This document shows, in pieces, positions 14,798-20,964 of a DNA stretch of 20,964 nucleotides. Made by a program: the position numbers and the translations under genes. The notes under the pieces are model-generated. The model was not told the origin of the DNA. It ran no database searches and was given only the letters and a program-made list of their open reading frames with translations. Where the stretch lies: assembly GCA_025924435.1 (NCBI GenBank), contig JAICIL010000037.1:1-20964 (forward strand), in the 5' to 3' direction. The DNA is from Chloroflexia bacterium. GTDB lineage: Bacteria > Chloroflexota > Chloroflexia > Thermomicrobiales > JALYUS01. The number at the start of each line of letters is the position of its first letter. Position 1 is the first letter of the stretch.

Positions 14798-14823
14798 GTC
14801 CTCAGTCCTCAGTCCTCAGTCCT
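14798..14823. repeat. Heptamer tandem repeat, GTCCTCA type, covering the alaS stop
   Basis: Three exact GTCCTCA units and a partial fourth. The alaS stop (14818-14816) lies within the third unit. Together with 14689-14703 it forms a 15-bp inverted repeat enclosing the start codon of the next gene. Confidence 0.75.
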
Positions 14824-17443
14824 TCTCCAAATGTGTTGCGATGTGCTGCCGGGCGTTGTCGAGCGCGGCATCGAGGGTGTCGCCGTTCGGCCCGCCGCCC
14901 TGCGCGCGCCCATCCCGCCCGCCGCCGCGCCCGCCGACCACCGGCGCGGCCTCCCGGAGGATCGCGCCCGCCGTGATCCCCCGCGCGATCAGGTCGTCGG
15001 AGACGAGGGCGAGCAGTTTCGCCTTGCCCTCTTCCACGCTGCCCAGCACGATGACGCTCGGACCGAGTTGGTCGCGCAATTGGTCGCCCAGCGCGCCCAG
15101 GTCGCCCGCCGCCGCGCGCGCGACGAGCACCCGCGCGCCATCCACGGTGCGCGCCTCATCGAGCAAACCGCCGACCGCCGACCGCGCCACCCGCGCGCGC
15201 AGTTCCTCGATCTCGCGGTCTTTCGCGCGCAGCTGATCGCGCTGGGCGTGGATCCGCTCCGGCAACTCTTCCGGCGTGCCCCGGAACTCCGCCGCCAGTT
15301 GGCCGACCAGCGTTTGCAGGTCGCCGATGTACGCGATGGCCAGCGCGCCCGTCATCGCCTCGATCCGGCGCACGCCCGCCGCCGAACTCTCCTCGCCGAT
15401 GATGACGAGCGGCCCGATCTCGCCGGTGCGCCCTACATGCGTGCCGCCGCACAGTTCTTTGGAGTAGTCGCCGACGCGGACGACGCGGACGACATCGCCG
15501 TATTTCTCGCCGAAGAGCGCCGTCGCGCCGCCCGCCACCGCCGCATCGTACGGCATGACGGCGGTCTCGACCGGCGTGTCCGCCAGAACCTGATCGTTGG
15601 CGATCTCCGCGACGCGCCGCAGTTCGTCACCGGTCATCGCGCCGCTGTGCGTGAAGTCGAAGCGCAGCCGGTCGGGGGCGACGAGCGACCCCGCCTGCTT
15701 GGCGTGCTCGCCGAGCACGATATGCAGCGCGCGGTGCAGGAGGTGCGTCGCCGTGTGGTTCCGGCGGATCGCCACCCGCCGCGCGAAGTCCGCCGCCGCC
15801 CGCACGCTGTCGCCGACGCGCAGCGACCCTTCCGTGATGTGCCCCCGGTGCGCGACCAGCCCGGCGTTGGGCCGCCGCGTATCCACGACGGCGAAGATGC
15901 CCGTCTGCGCGGTCAGCAGACCCGTGTCTCCCACCTGCCCGCCGGACTCGGCGTAGAACGGCGTGCGGTCGAGGAAAACGACGACCGTCTCCCCCGCCTC
16001 CGCGCCCTCCTGCGCGCCCGCGTCGCCGAGGATCGCCACGACCGTCGCGTCCGCCTCCGTCGTCTCGTAGCCGAGGAACTCGGTCGGCGCGAGGCCAAGA
16101 CCGCCGATGGCCTGCATGTTCGCCATCGCCGCCTTGTCGAACGCCGCGCGGGAGCGGCTCTGCTCGCGTTGCGCCTGCATCGCCCGCGCGAAGCCCGGCT
16201 CGTCTATCGTCAGCCCCTGCTCGTCCGCCAGTTCGCGCGTCAGGTCGGGCGGGAAGCCGAAGGTGTCGTAGAGACGGAAGGCCTGCTCGCCCGGAATTTC
16301 GGTCGTCCCCTGCCGCTGCACCTCCTGGGTGAGCGTCGCGAACCGACCGAGGCCCGCCGCGAGCGTCCGCCCGAAGGCCTCCTCCTCCCGCTCGACGACG
16401 CGCAAAATGTGTGACTCGCGCTCCCGCAGTTCCGGGTACGCGTTCCTGCGCGCCATCTTCGCGATCACCGCGCCGACGGTTTCCGTCGCGAAGGGCCGCT
16501 CGATGCCGAGGAGCCGCCCCTGCCGGATCAGCCGCCGCAGGACGCGCCGCAGGATGTAGCCGCGCCCCTCGTTGCTCGGCAGGACGCCGTCGGCGATCAG
16601 GAACGTGACACCCCGGCTGTGATCGGAGATGATCCGCAGGGCGCGGTCTGTTTTCGCGTCCCGACCGTAGATCGCCCCCGCCACCTGCGCCGCCTTCATC
16701 ACAATCGGCTCGTAGAGGTCCGTCTCATAGACCGTCGGCGTGCCCTGGAGGATCAGCGCGATGCGCTCCAATCCCAAGCCGGTGTCAATATGCGGGCTGG
16801 CCAGCCGGACATTCTCCCCGTCCGCGCTGCGGGCATACTGGATGAAGACGAGGTTCCACGTCTCCAAATACCGGTCGTCCCGGTCGGGGCCGCCCGCCGG
16901 GAAATCCGCGCCATATTGGCTTCCTCGATCAATATAGATCTCCGAGTCCGGGCCATTCGGTCCGACGGGGCCGGGCGCCCACCAGTTCTCCTCCAACGGC
17001 ACGATACGCTCCGGCGCGAAGCCGAGCGCGCGCCAGTATGCGCGGGCTTCCTCATCCTCCGGGTGGATCGAGGGATAGAGGCGGTCGGGGTCCACCCCGT
17101 AGCCGTTCGTCAGCAGGTCGTACGCGAAGCGCGTCGCGTCCTCCTTGAAATAATCCCCCACCGAGAAGTTGCCGAGCATCTCGAAAAAGGTCGTGTGCCG
17201 CTCGTCGCCCACCTCCTCGATGTCCGGCGCGCGGAAGCATTTCTGCACCGTGACGAGGCGCGGTGCGGGCGGCGGCTCCAAGCCGAGGAAATAGGGCGTG
17301 ATCTGCTGCATCCCTGCGATCGTCAGCAGCGACCCCGTGTCGCTCGGCGGGATGAGCGACGCGCTCGGCAGGTGGCGGTGGGCATGCCGCACGAAGTAGT
17401 CAACGAAGGTCTGGCGGATTGTCTCGCTGTCCATCGGGTCCAT
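14816..17443 (-). CDS. alaS: Alanine--tRNA ligase
   Basis: An 875-residue, full-length AlaRS. It charges tRNA-Ala and edits mischarged Ser/Gly. The class II catalytic domain is N-terminal (RHTTFFEMLGNFSVGDYFK at 82-100; DTGLGLERIA at 220-229). The editing domain has zinc/active residues His563 and His567 (NHTATHLLH) and Cys665 and His669 (CGGTH). The DHHA1-type C-terminal part follows a coiled-coil stretch (about 722-755) and includes GGRGGGRDGRAQGGG at 838-851. ATG at 17443 has AAGGAG 9 nt upstream. A TTGACA-N18-TACAAT promoter gives a leader of about 28 nt, too short for a T-box. It is the first gene of the operon with the baseplate-J-like gene and ruvX. Confidence 0.98.
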   Translation of the reverse strand: MDPMDSETIRQTFVDYFVRHAHRHLPSASLIPPSDTGSLLTIAGMQQITPYFLGLEPPPAPRLVTVQKCFRAPDIEEVGDERHTTFFEMLGNFSVGDYFKEDATRFAYDLLTNGYGVDPDRLYPSIHPEDEEARAYWRALGFAPERIVPLEENWWAPGPVGPNGPDSEIYIDRGSQYGADFPAGGPDRDDRYLETWNLVFIQYARSADGENVRLASPHIDTGLGLERIALILQGTPTVYETDLYEPIVMKAAQVAGAIYGRDAKTDRALRIISDHSRGVTFLIADGVLPSNEGRGYILRRVLRRLIRQGRLLGIERPFATETVGAVIAKMARRNAYPELRERESHILRVVEREEEAFGRTLAAGLGRFATLTQEVQRQGTTEIPGEQAFRLYDTFGFPPDLTRELADEQGLTIDEPGFARAMQAQREQSRSRAAFDKAAMANMQAIGGLGLAPTEFLGYETTEADATVVAILGDAGAQEGAEAGETVVVFLDRTPFYAESGGQVGDTGLLTAQTGIFAVVDTRRPNAGLVAHRGHITEGSLRVGDSVRAAADFARRVAIRRNHTATHLLHRALHIVLGEHAKQAGSLVAPDRLRFDFTHSGAMTGDELRRVAEIANDQVLADTPVETAVMPYDAAVAGGATALFGEKYGDVVRVVRVGDYSKELCGGTHVGRTGEIGPLVIIGEESSAAGVRRIEAMTGALAIAYIGDLQTLVGQLAAEFRGTPEELPERIHAQRDQLRAKDREIEELRARVARSAVGGLLDEARTVDGARVLVARAAAGDLGALGDQLRDQLGPSVIVLGSVEEGKAKLLALVSDDLIARGITAGAILREAAPVVGGRGGGRDGRAQGGGPNGDTLDAALDNARQHIATHLEKD

Positions 17444-17477
17444 TGGACACTGCTCCTTATGCCGATCCGCTCATCGC

Positions 17478-17507
17478 ATTGTAGGCGACGGCGGGCCGAA
17501 CTGTCAA
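17478..17507 (-). promoter_or_regulatory. Near-consensus sigma-70-type promoter of alaS
   Basis: On the minus strand TTGACA (17507-17502), an 18-bp spacer and TACAAT (17483-17478). The expected start is near 17471. The hexamers and spacing are identical to those of the promoter at 11461-11490. Confidence 0.8.
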
Positions 17508-17755
17508 CGGAAATCATCGTACGTACTGTCCGTACACAGCGGAAAAGACTTAGCACGGCGCGATCCGCGCGTATTGTGCGAGATGATTATGGCTATGAAA
17601 GATGGGCCAGCGGGGCGGCTGGCGAGCCGCCCACGCAACACCTCTGTGAAGATTCCATCAACGTATCCATTCCCGGTAGCGTGGCTTTGAAACGTGCCCG
17701 GAGCGTACCCGGCTCCTACATGAATTACGCGCCCGATGTCGGCGTTCGGACGCTT
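17508..17755. other. Gene-free divergent region between alaS and uvrC, with small hairpin
   Basis: The divergent gap between alaS and uvrC is 17444-17770. Apart from the alaS promoter and a -10 element just before uvrC, it holds GGGCGGCT-GGCG-AGCCGCCC at 17613-17632 (perfect 8-bp stem, 4-nt loop) and GTACG/CGTAC repeats near 17519-17535. No protein-like frame, tRNA or heptamer repeat was seen. If uvrC has a second, more distant promoter, the hairpin would be in its leader. Confidence 0.4.
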
Positions 17756-17764
17756 TGGTACAAT
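17756..17764 (+). promoter_or_regulatory. Putative extended -10 promoter of uvrC giving a leaderless start
   Basis: TGG-TACAAT is a full extended -10 match with the hexamer at 17759-17764. Normal spacing puts the transcription start at 17771, the A of the uvrC ATG. No Shine-Dalgarno sequence precedes that ATG, which agrees with a leaderless mRNA. Confidence 0.55.
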
Positions 17765-17770
17765 GATAGC

Positions 17771-19732
17771 ATGAATACGGACGCGACTGCTCCCACGATC
17801 ACCAGCACGGAAACGGACGACGAGCAGACGGCGCGCGAAGCGTCCGTCGTCCTCGATGACGCCGCGAGCGCCGCGCCGCGCGCCCGCCGCTCCGGCGAGC
17901 GGCACCCCTTCGCGGAGCGGCTCGCCGCGCTGGCGACCGCGCCCGGCGTCTACCTGATGAAGGACGCCGCGGGGAAAGTGATCTACGTCGGCAAGGCGCA
18001 ATCGCTGCGCGACCGGGTGCGCTCCTATTTCGGCTCGCCGCGCTCGATGACCGGCAAGACCCGCGAACTCGTGCGCCACATCGCGGATTTCGAGGTGATC
18101 CGCACCGACACGCCGCGCGAGGCGCTGATCCTCGAGAATGAACTGATTAAGCGGTATCAGCCGCACTACAACGTGCTGCTGAAGGACGACAAGACGTACC
18201 CATACCTGAAGATCACCGACGAGGAATGGCCGCGCGTCGTCATCACGCGGCGCGTCGCCAACGACGGCGGGCGGTACTTCGGCCCGATCACCACCGGCGG
18301 CTCGCCGCAGCGGACGCTCGACCTCCTCGAACGCCTCTTCCAGTTCCGCAAGTGCACGATGACGATCAAGGGCGATCAGCGCCCCTGCCTCTACTACCAC
18401 CTCCACCGCTGCCTCGCACCGTGCGCCAGCAAGACGACGCCCGAGGCGTACGAGGCGGAGCTGAAGCGGGCCGGGTTGCTGCTCATGGGCAAGGACGAGA
18501 CGATCAAGGCCGATCTCGTCGCCAAGCGAGATGCGGCGAGCGAGGACCTGCAATTCGAGCGCGCCCAACGCTATCAGGAAGACATCCGCGCCCTGGAGCA
18601 CGTCCTCCAGCGGCAGAAGATCGTCTCGCGGCGGGATGCGGACGCCGATGTGATCGCCCTGGCGCGCGGCGAGGGCGGCGACGCGGCGGTGCAAGTCCTC
18701 AACGTGCGGGGGCATAAGATCCACGGCACGGAGCATCTGCGACTCACGGGCGCGCGGATTGACGACAGCGACGCCGCCCTCCTCTCCTCGTTCGTCGAGC
18801 AGTACTACGCGACACAGCGCGCCGTGCCGCCTTTACTGATCCTGCAAAAGCCGCTCCTCGCGGACGAGCAGGGTGCCGTCGCCGATTTCCTGCGCGGGCG
18901 GCGGGGCGGCAAGGTGGAGATGGTCGTGCCGCAGCGCGGGGAACGGATGCAACTCGTCGCGATGACCGCCGAGAGCGCGGCGGAGAATCTGGCGCAGGAT
19001 CGTCTCCGCTGGCTGACCGACGAGCAGAAGATGACCGCCGCGCTCTCGGAATTGCAGGACGCCCTCGGCCTGACCGGCTGGCCGCGCCGCATCGAGTGCT
19101 ACGACATCTCCAACACGCAGGGGACGAACAGCGTCGCCAGCATGGTCGTCTTCGAGGATGCGCGCCCGAAGAAGAGCGACTACCGGAAGTTCGCCATCAA
19201 AACCGTGGAAGGGGCGAACGATTTCGCCTCGATGAACGAGGTGATTGGCCGCCGGTTCAAGCGGCTCCAGACTCCGGATGCAACCGACGCCGCCGGTTGG
19301 TCGGCCTGGCCGGACCTCATTATCATTGATGGCGGCAAGGGGCAGTTGGGCGCGGCGCTCGACGCCCTGCGCGCCCTCAACCTCGACAACCTGCCGATTG
19401 TCGGCCTCGCCAAGCAGAACGAGGAACTCTACCTCCCCGGTCGGCGCGACCCGGTGATCCTGCCGCGCGACGCGCAGGCGCTCTACCTCGTCCAGCGGGT
19501 GCGCGACGAGGCGCACCGTTTTGCTCTCACCTATCACCGCCAGAAACGGACGGCGGCGGGGCTGCATTCCAGCCTCGACGATGTGCGCGGCATCGGGCCG
19601 AAGCGCAAGAAGCAACTGCTGGCGCACTTCGGGTCGGTGAAGCAGATCAAGCAGGCGACGGTCGAGGAGCTGGCCCAGGCGCCGGGCATGACGCGCGATG
19701 TCGCGGAGCGGATCAAGGCCGCGTTGGGCTGA
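17771..19732 (+). CDS. uvrC: UvrABC system protein C, excinuclease subunit
   Basis: A 653-residue UvrC, the nuclease making both incisions in nucleotide excision repair. Domains: GIY-YIG (about 56-135; PGVYLMKDAAGKVIYVGKA), a cysteine cluster Cys195, 206, 214, 218 in the position of the [4Fe-4S] site reported for E. coli UvrC, a UvrB-binding UVR helix pair (about 245-282), the RNase H-like endonuclease (Asp445 in YDISN, Asp520 in IIIDGGKGQ, His582), and tandem HhH at 600-653. The ATG at 17771 gives an acidic, Ala-rich N-terminal extension of about 50 residues before GIY-YIG, longer than usual. It was chosen because a -10 element abuts it; an in-frame ATG at 17720 lacks a ribosome site. The gene is divergent from alaS. 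Confidence 0.96.
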   Translation: MNTDATAPTITSTETDDEQTAREASVVLDDAASAAPRARRSGERHPFAERLAALATAPGVYLMKDAAGKVIYVGKAQSLRDRVRSYFGSPRSMTGKTRELVRHIADFEVIRTDTPREALILENELIKRYQPHYNVLLKDDKTYPYLKITDEEWPRVVITRRVANDGGRYFGPITTGGSPQRTLDLLERLFQFRKCTMTIKGDQRPCLYYHLHRCLAPCASKTTPEAYEAELKRAGLLLMGKDETIKADLVAKRDAASEDLQFERAQRYQEDIRALEHVLQRQKIVSRRDADADVIALARGEGGDAAVQVLNVRGHKIHGTEHLRLTGARIDDSDAALLSSFVEQYYATQRAVPPLLILQKPLLADEQGAVADFLRGRRGGKVEMVVPQRGERMQLVAMTAESAAENLAQDRLRWLTDEQKMTAALSELQDALGLTGWPRRIECYDISNTQGTNSVASMVVFEDARPKKSDYRKFAIKTVEGANDFASMNEVIGRRFKRLQTPDATDAAGWSAWPDLIIIDGGKGQLGAALDALRALNLDNLPIVGLAKQNEELYLPGRRDPVILPRDAQALYLVQRVRDEAHRFALTYHRQKRTAAGLHSSLDDVRGIGPKRKKQLLAHFGSVKQIKQATVEELAQAPGMTRDVAERIKAALG

Positions 19733-19759
19733 ACTGCTGCGCTTAGGGGATATGTCGGC

Positions 19760-19789
19760 GCGACAAGGATGCCGCGCATCTGCTACACT
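19760..19789 (+). promoter_or_regulatory. Putative promoter of the membrane-protein gene pair
   Basis: TGC-TACACT (19781-19789) is an extended -10, with GCGACA at 19760-19765 (four of six -35 bases) at an 18-bp spacing. The expected start near 19796 gives a 27-nt leader before the ATG at 19823. Confidence 0.45.
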
Positions 19790-19822
19790 CCCTCCGTTGC
19801 GGTGTACGTACCTTGAGGGATC

Positions 19823-20749
19823 ATGGAAGAAGCGGCGGATCGCAGACATCTGACGGGCGAATGGCAAACCGACGATGAATCGGCGCACCCCGCATTCGCC
19901 GAGGCCGAGGGTGCCGCGTACGACGCCCCCCTCCCCGCATCGGCGCGCGTCTCAATCATCGCCCTTGTCGCGGTCGGCACGGTGGGGGCCGCGCTGCTCT
20001 TCCTGCTCGGCGCGCTCGCCCGGCGCGGCGCCGAGCAGGGGAGCGTCGCCTTCACGCTGCGCGCCCCGGGCGGCTGGAAATTCTGGCTCCCCGGCCTGCT
20101 GCTGGCGATCATCGTCGGCGCGGTCGTTGTCCTGCTGGCGCGGCGCGATGAGCGACCGGAGCTGCTTAGCATCACCGCCGGCATCTTCCCGGCGGTCTCT
20201 CTCGTCACCGGGTTGCTGATTATCGCGGTCTATCACGACCGGCGATGGTGGTTCGTCGCGCCGGTCGTCGTCTGGCTGGCGATCCTTGTCGGGACGATCG
20301 CGCGCGCCCTGCTCGCGGCGCCGGAGGGGTTCACGCGCGATGTCGCCCGCACCTCGCTCACGGTGGTCAGTTATGTGATCGGCTTCATCGCGCTGGCGAT
20401 GGTCTATATCAACAAATACCGCTCCGTCTTTTCCGCGTCCGCGGTCGCGGTCATCGCCTTCCTGCTCCTCCTCCAGATGACCGATGGCGAGCACGCCGCG
20501 CTCCTGCGCCGCGTCGTCTATGCCGTGGTCGGCGCGCTAATTGTCGGCCAGGTAACATGGGTCATCAACTACTGGTCCGCGACCGGCTGGACGGGCGGCG
20601 CGTTTCTCCTGGCGGTTTTCTACCTGATCGCGGGCCTGAGCGCGGCGCAATTGCGGGATCGTGTCCAGCCGTTCGATATTGTCGAATTCGGCGGCGTGGC
20701 GCTCGTCGCCATCGCCATCGTCTCCGCCGCCGTCTGGTTCCAGCGATGA
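19823..20749 (+). CDS. Multi-pass membrane protein of unknown function
   Basis: A 308-residue integral membrane protein with an acidic, soluble N-terminus (residues 1-42) and about nine hydrophobic segments (roughly 43-66, 88-106, 113-134, 140-160, 173-195, 202-218, 228-250, 255-275, 286-306). Loops carry few conserved-looking polar residues, so no transporter or enzyme class can be assigned. It may belong to an uncharacterised Chloroflexota membrane family (possibly DUF5656), which is a memory-based guess. The ATG at 19823 has GAGGGA just upstream. Its stop overlaps the ATG of the following small gene (ATGA), indicating translational coupling and perhaps a physical partnership. Confidence 0.82.
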   Translation: MEEAADRRHLTGEWQTDDESAHPAFAEAEGAAYDAPLPASARVSIIALVAVGTVGAALLFLLGALARRGAEQGSVAFTLRAPGGWKFWLPGLLLAIIVGAVVVLLARRDERPELLSITAGIFPAVSLVTGLLIIAVYHDRRWWFVAPVVVWLAILVGTIARALLAAPEGFTRDVARTSLTVVSYVIGFIALAMVYINKYRSVFSASAVAVIAFLLLLQMTDGEHAALLRRVVYAVVGALIVGQVTWVINYWSATGWTGGAFLLAVFYLIAGLSAAQLRDRVQPFDIVEFGGVALVAIAIVSAAVWFQR

Positions 20750-20937
20750 CACCGCGTATCCTTCCCACGACCGAGTACGATTTGCTCGACCTCCTCGATC
20801 GGCTGGAATCCCTCGTCGAGGATATGGACGACCTGGCGATCACGACGCGCGACGAGGCGGAGGAACTGATCGCGACGATCCACCAGCGGCTGGACGAACA
20901 CGAGAGTTCGGCGTTCGATGTTCGGAGTTCGGAGTGA
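20746..20937 (+). CDS. Small acidic helical protein coupled to the membrane protein
   Basis: A 63-residue, strongly acidic protein. Leucine/isoleucine spacing in LLDLLDRLESLVEDMDDLAITTRDEAEELIATIHQRL suggests two amphipathic helices able to form a coiled coil. No family is recognised. The ATG overlaps the stop of the membrane-protein gene by 4 nt. The last ten residues (SSAFDVRSSE) and the stop are written by GTTCGGN heptamer units that continue past the gene into a hairpin, so the natural C-terminus may have been replaced by repeat sequence. It may be a cytoplasmic partner of the membrane protein (inference from coupling only). Confidence 0.65.
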   Translation: MTPRILPTTEYDLLDLLDRLESLVEDMDDLAITTRDEAEELIATIHQRLDEHESSAFDVRSSE

Positions 20938-20961
20938 GCCATCGAACATCGAACGCCGAAT
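20906..20961. repeat. Heptamer tandem repeat with inverted units; 18-bp hairpin
   Basis: Direct units GTTCGGC, GTTCGAT, GTTCGGA, GTTCGGA (20906-20933), a GTGAGCC spacer unit, then inverted units ATCGAAC, ATCGAAC, GCCGAAT (20941-20961). TTCGGCGTTCGATGTTCG at 20907-20924 pairs perfectly with 20943-20960 around an 18-nt loop. The left arm is the 3' end of the small acidic gene. It is the same unit type as at 3740-3800, and it is close to the window edge. Confidence 0.88.
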
Positions 20962-20964
20962 CCA

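Noticed and set aside
14831..16414. A plus-strand open frame of 527 codons
   Set aside because: It is fully antisense to alaS and extremely Arg-rich; a compositional shadow.
17444..17770. T-box or other riboswitch before alaS
   Set aside because: The predicted alaS leader is only about 28 nt, with no specifier hairpin or T-box bulge sequence.

Overview
This is a GC-rich bacterial chromosome window with ordinary, densely packed housekeeping genes on both strands. No phage, insertion sequence, CRISPR array, rRNA or tRNA was found. The likely source is a member of the Chloroflexota, perhaps Thermomicrobia-like. This is inferred from GC content, a UPF0182 protein, and a membrane-anchored baseplate-J-like protein between alaS and ruvX. 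No taxonomic marker in the window proves it.

Layout. 118-3735 (+): two ABC exporter half-transporters whose motif changes are complementary, as in heterodimers with one degenerate ATP site. 3804-4607 (-): a WalJ/YycJ-type metallo-beta-lactamase-fold hydrolase, divergent from 4700-7612 (+), a UPF0182 membrane protein. 7609-10780 (-): a tight operon of a membrane-fused spermidine-synthase-like protein, PgeF and YggS. 10975-11262 (-): an unrecognised 95-residue protein with its own terminator. 11563-12147 (+): a helix-turn-helix protein behind a near-consensus promoter. 12249-12473 (-): a NifU C-terminal-type Fe-S protein. 12580-17443 (-): the operon alaS, baseplate-J-like gene, ruvX. 17771-19732 (+): uvrC, possibly translated from a leaderless mRNA. 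19823-20937 (+): a multi-pass membrane protein translationally coupled to a 63-residue acidic protein.

The most unusual structure is not a gene. Ten places in or beside the intergenic gaps hold short tandem repeats with a strict 7-base period. Each locus has its own unit (GTTCGGG, CACTNCC, GTGCCGA, GTCNGYA, CTACTGG, CGATGAG, GCTCGAT, CTGAGGA, GTCCTCA, GTTCGGA). Two copies carry inverted units and form stems of 15 and 18 bp at gene 3' ends. Another pair forms a 15-bp inverted repeat around the start codon of the baseplate-J-like gene. The units also supply the last codons or stop of alaS, ruvX and the small acidic gene, and the ribosome binding site of the WalJ-like gene. They resemble in form the short tandemly repeated repetitive (STRR) heptamers of cyanobacteria.

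A coherent promoter picture also emerges. Two genes (alaS and the HTH gene) have identical TTGACA-N18-TACAAT boxes. Several others have extended -10 elements of the form TGNTAnnnT, three of them directly beside heptamer repeats.
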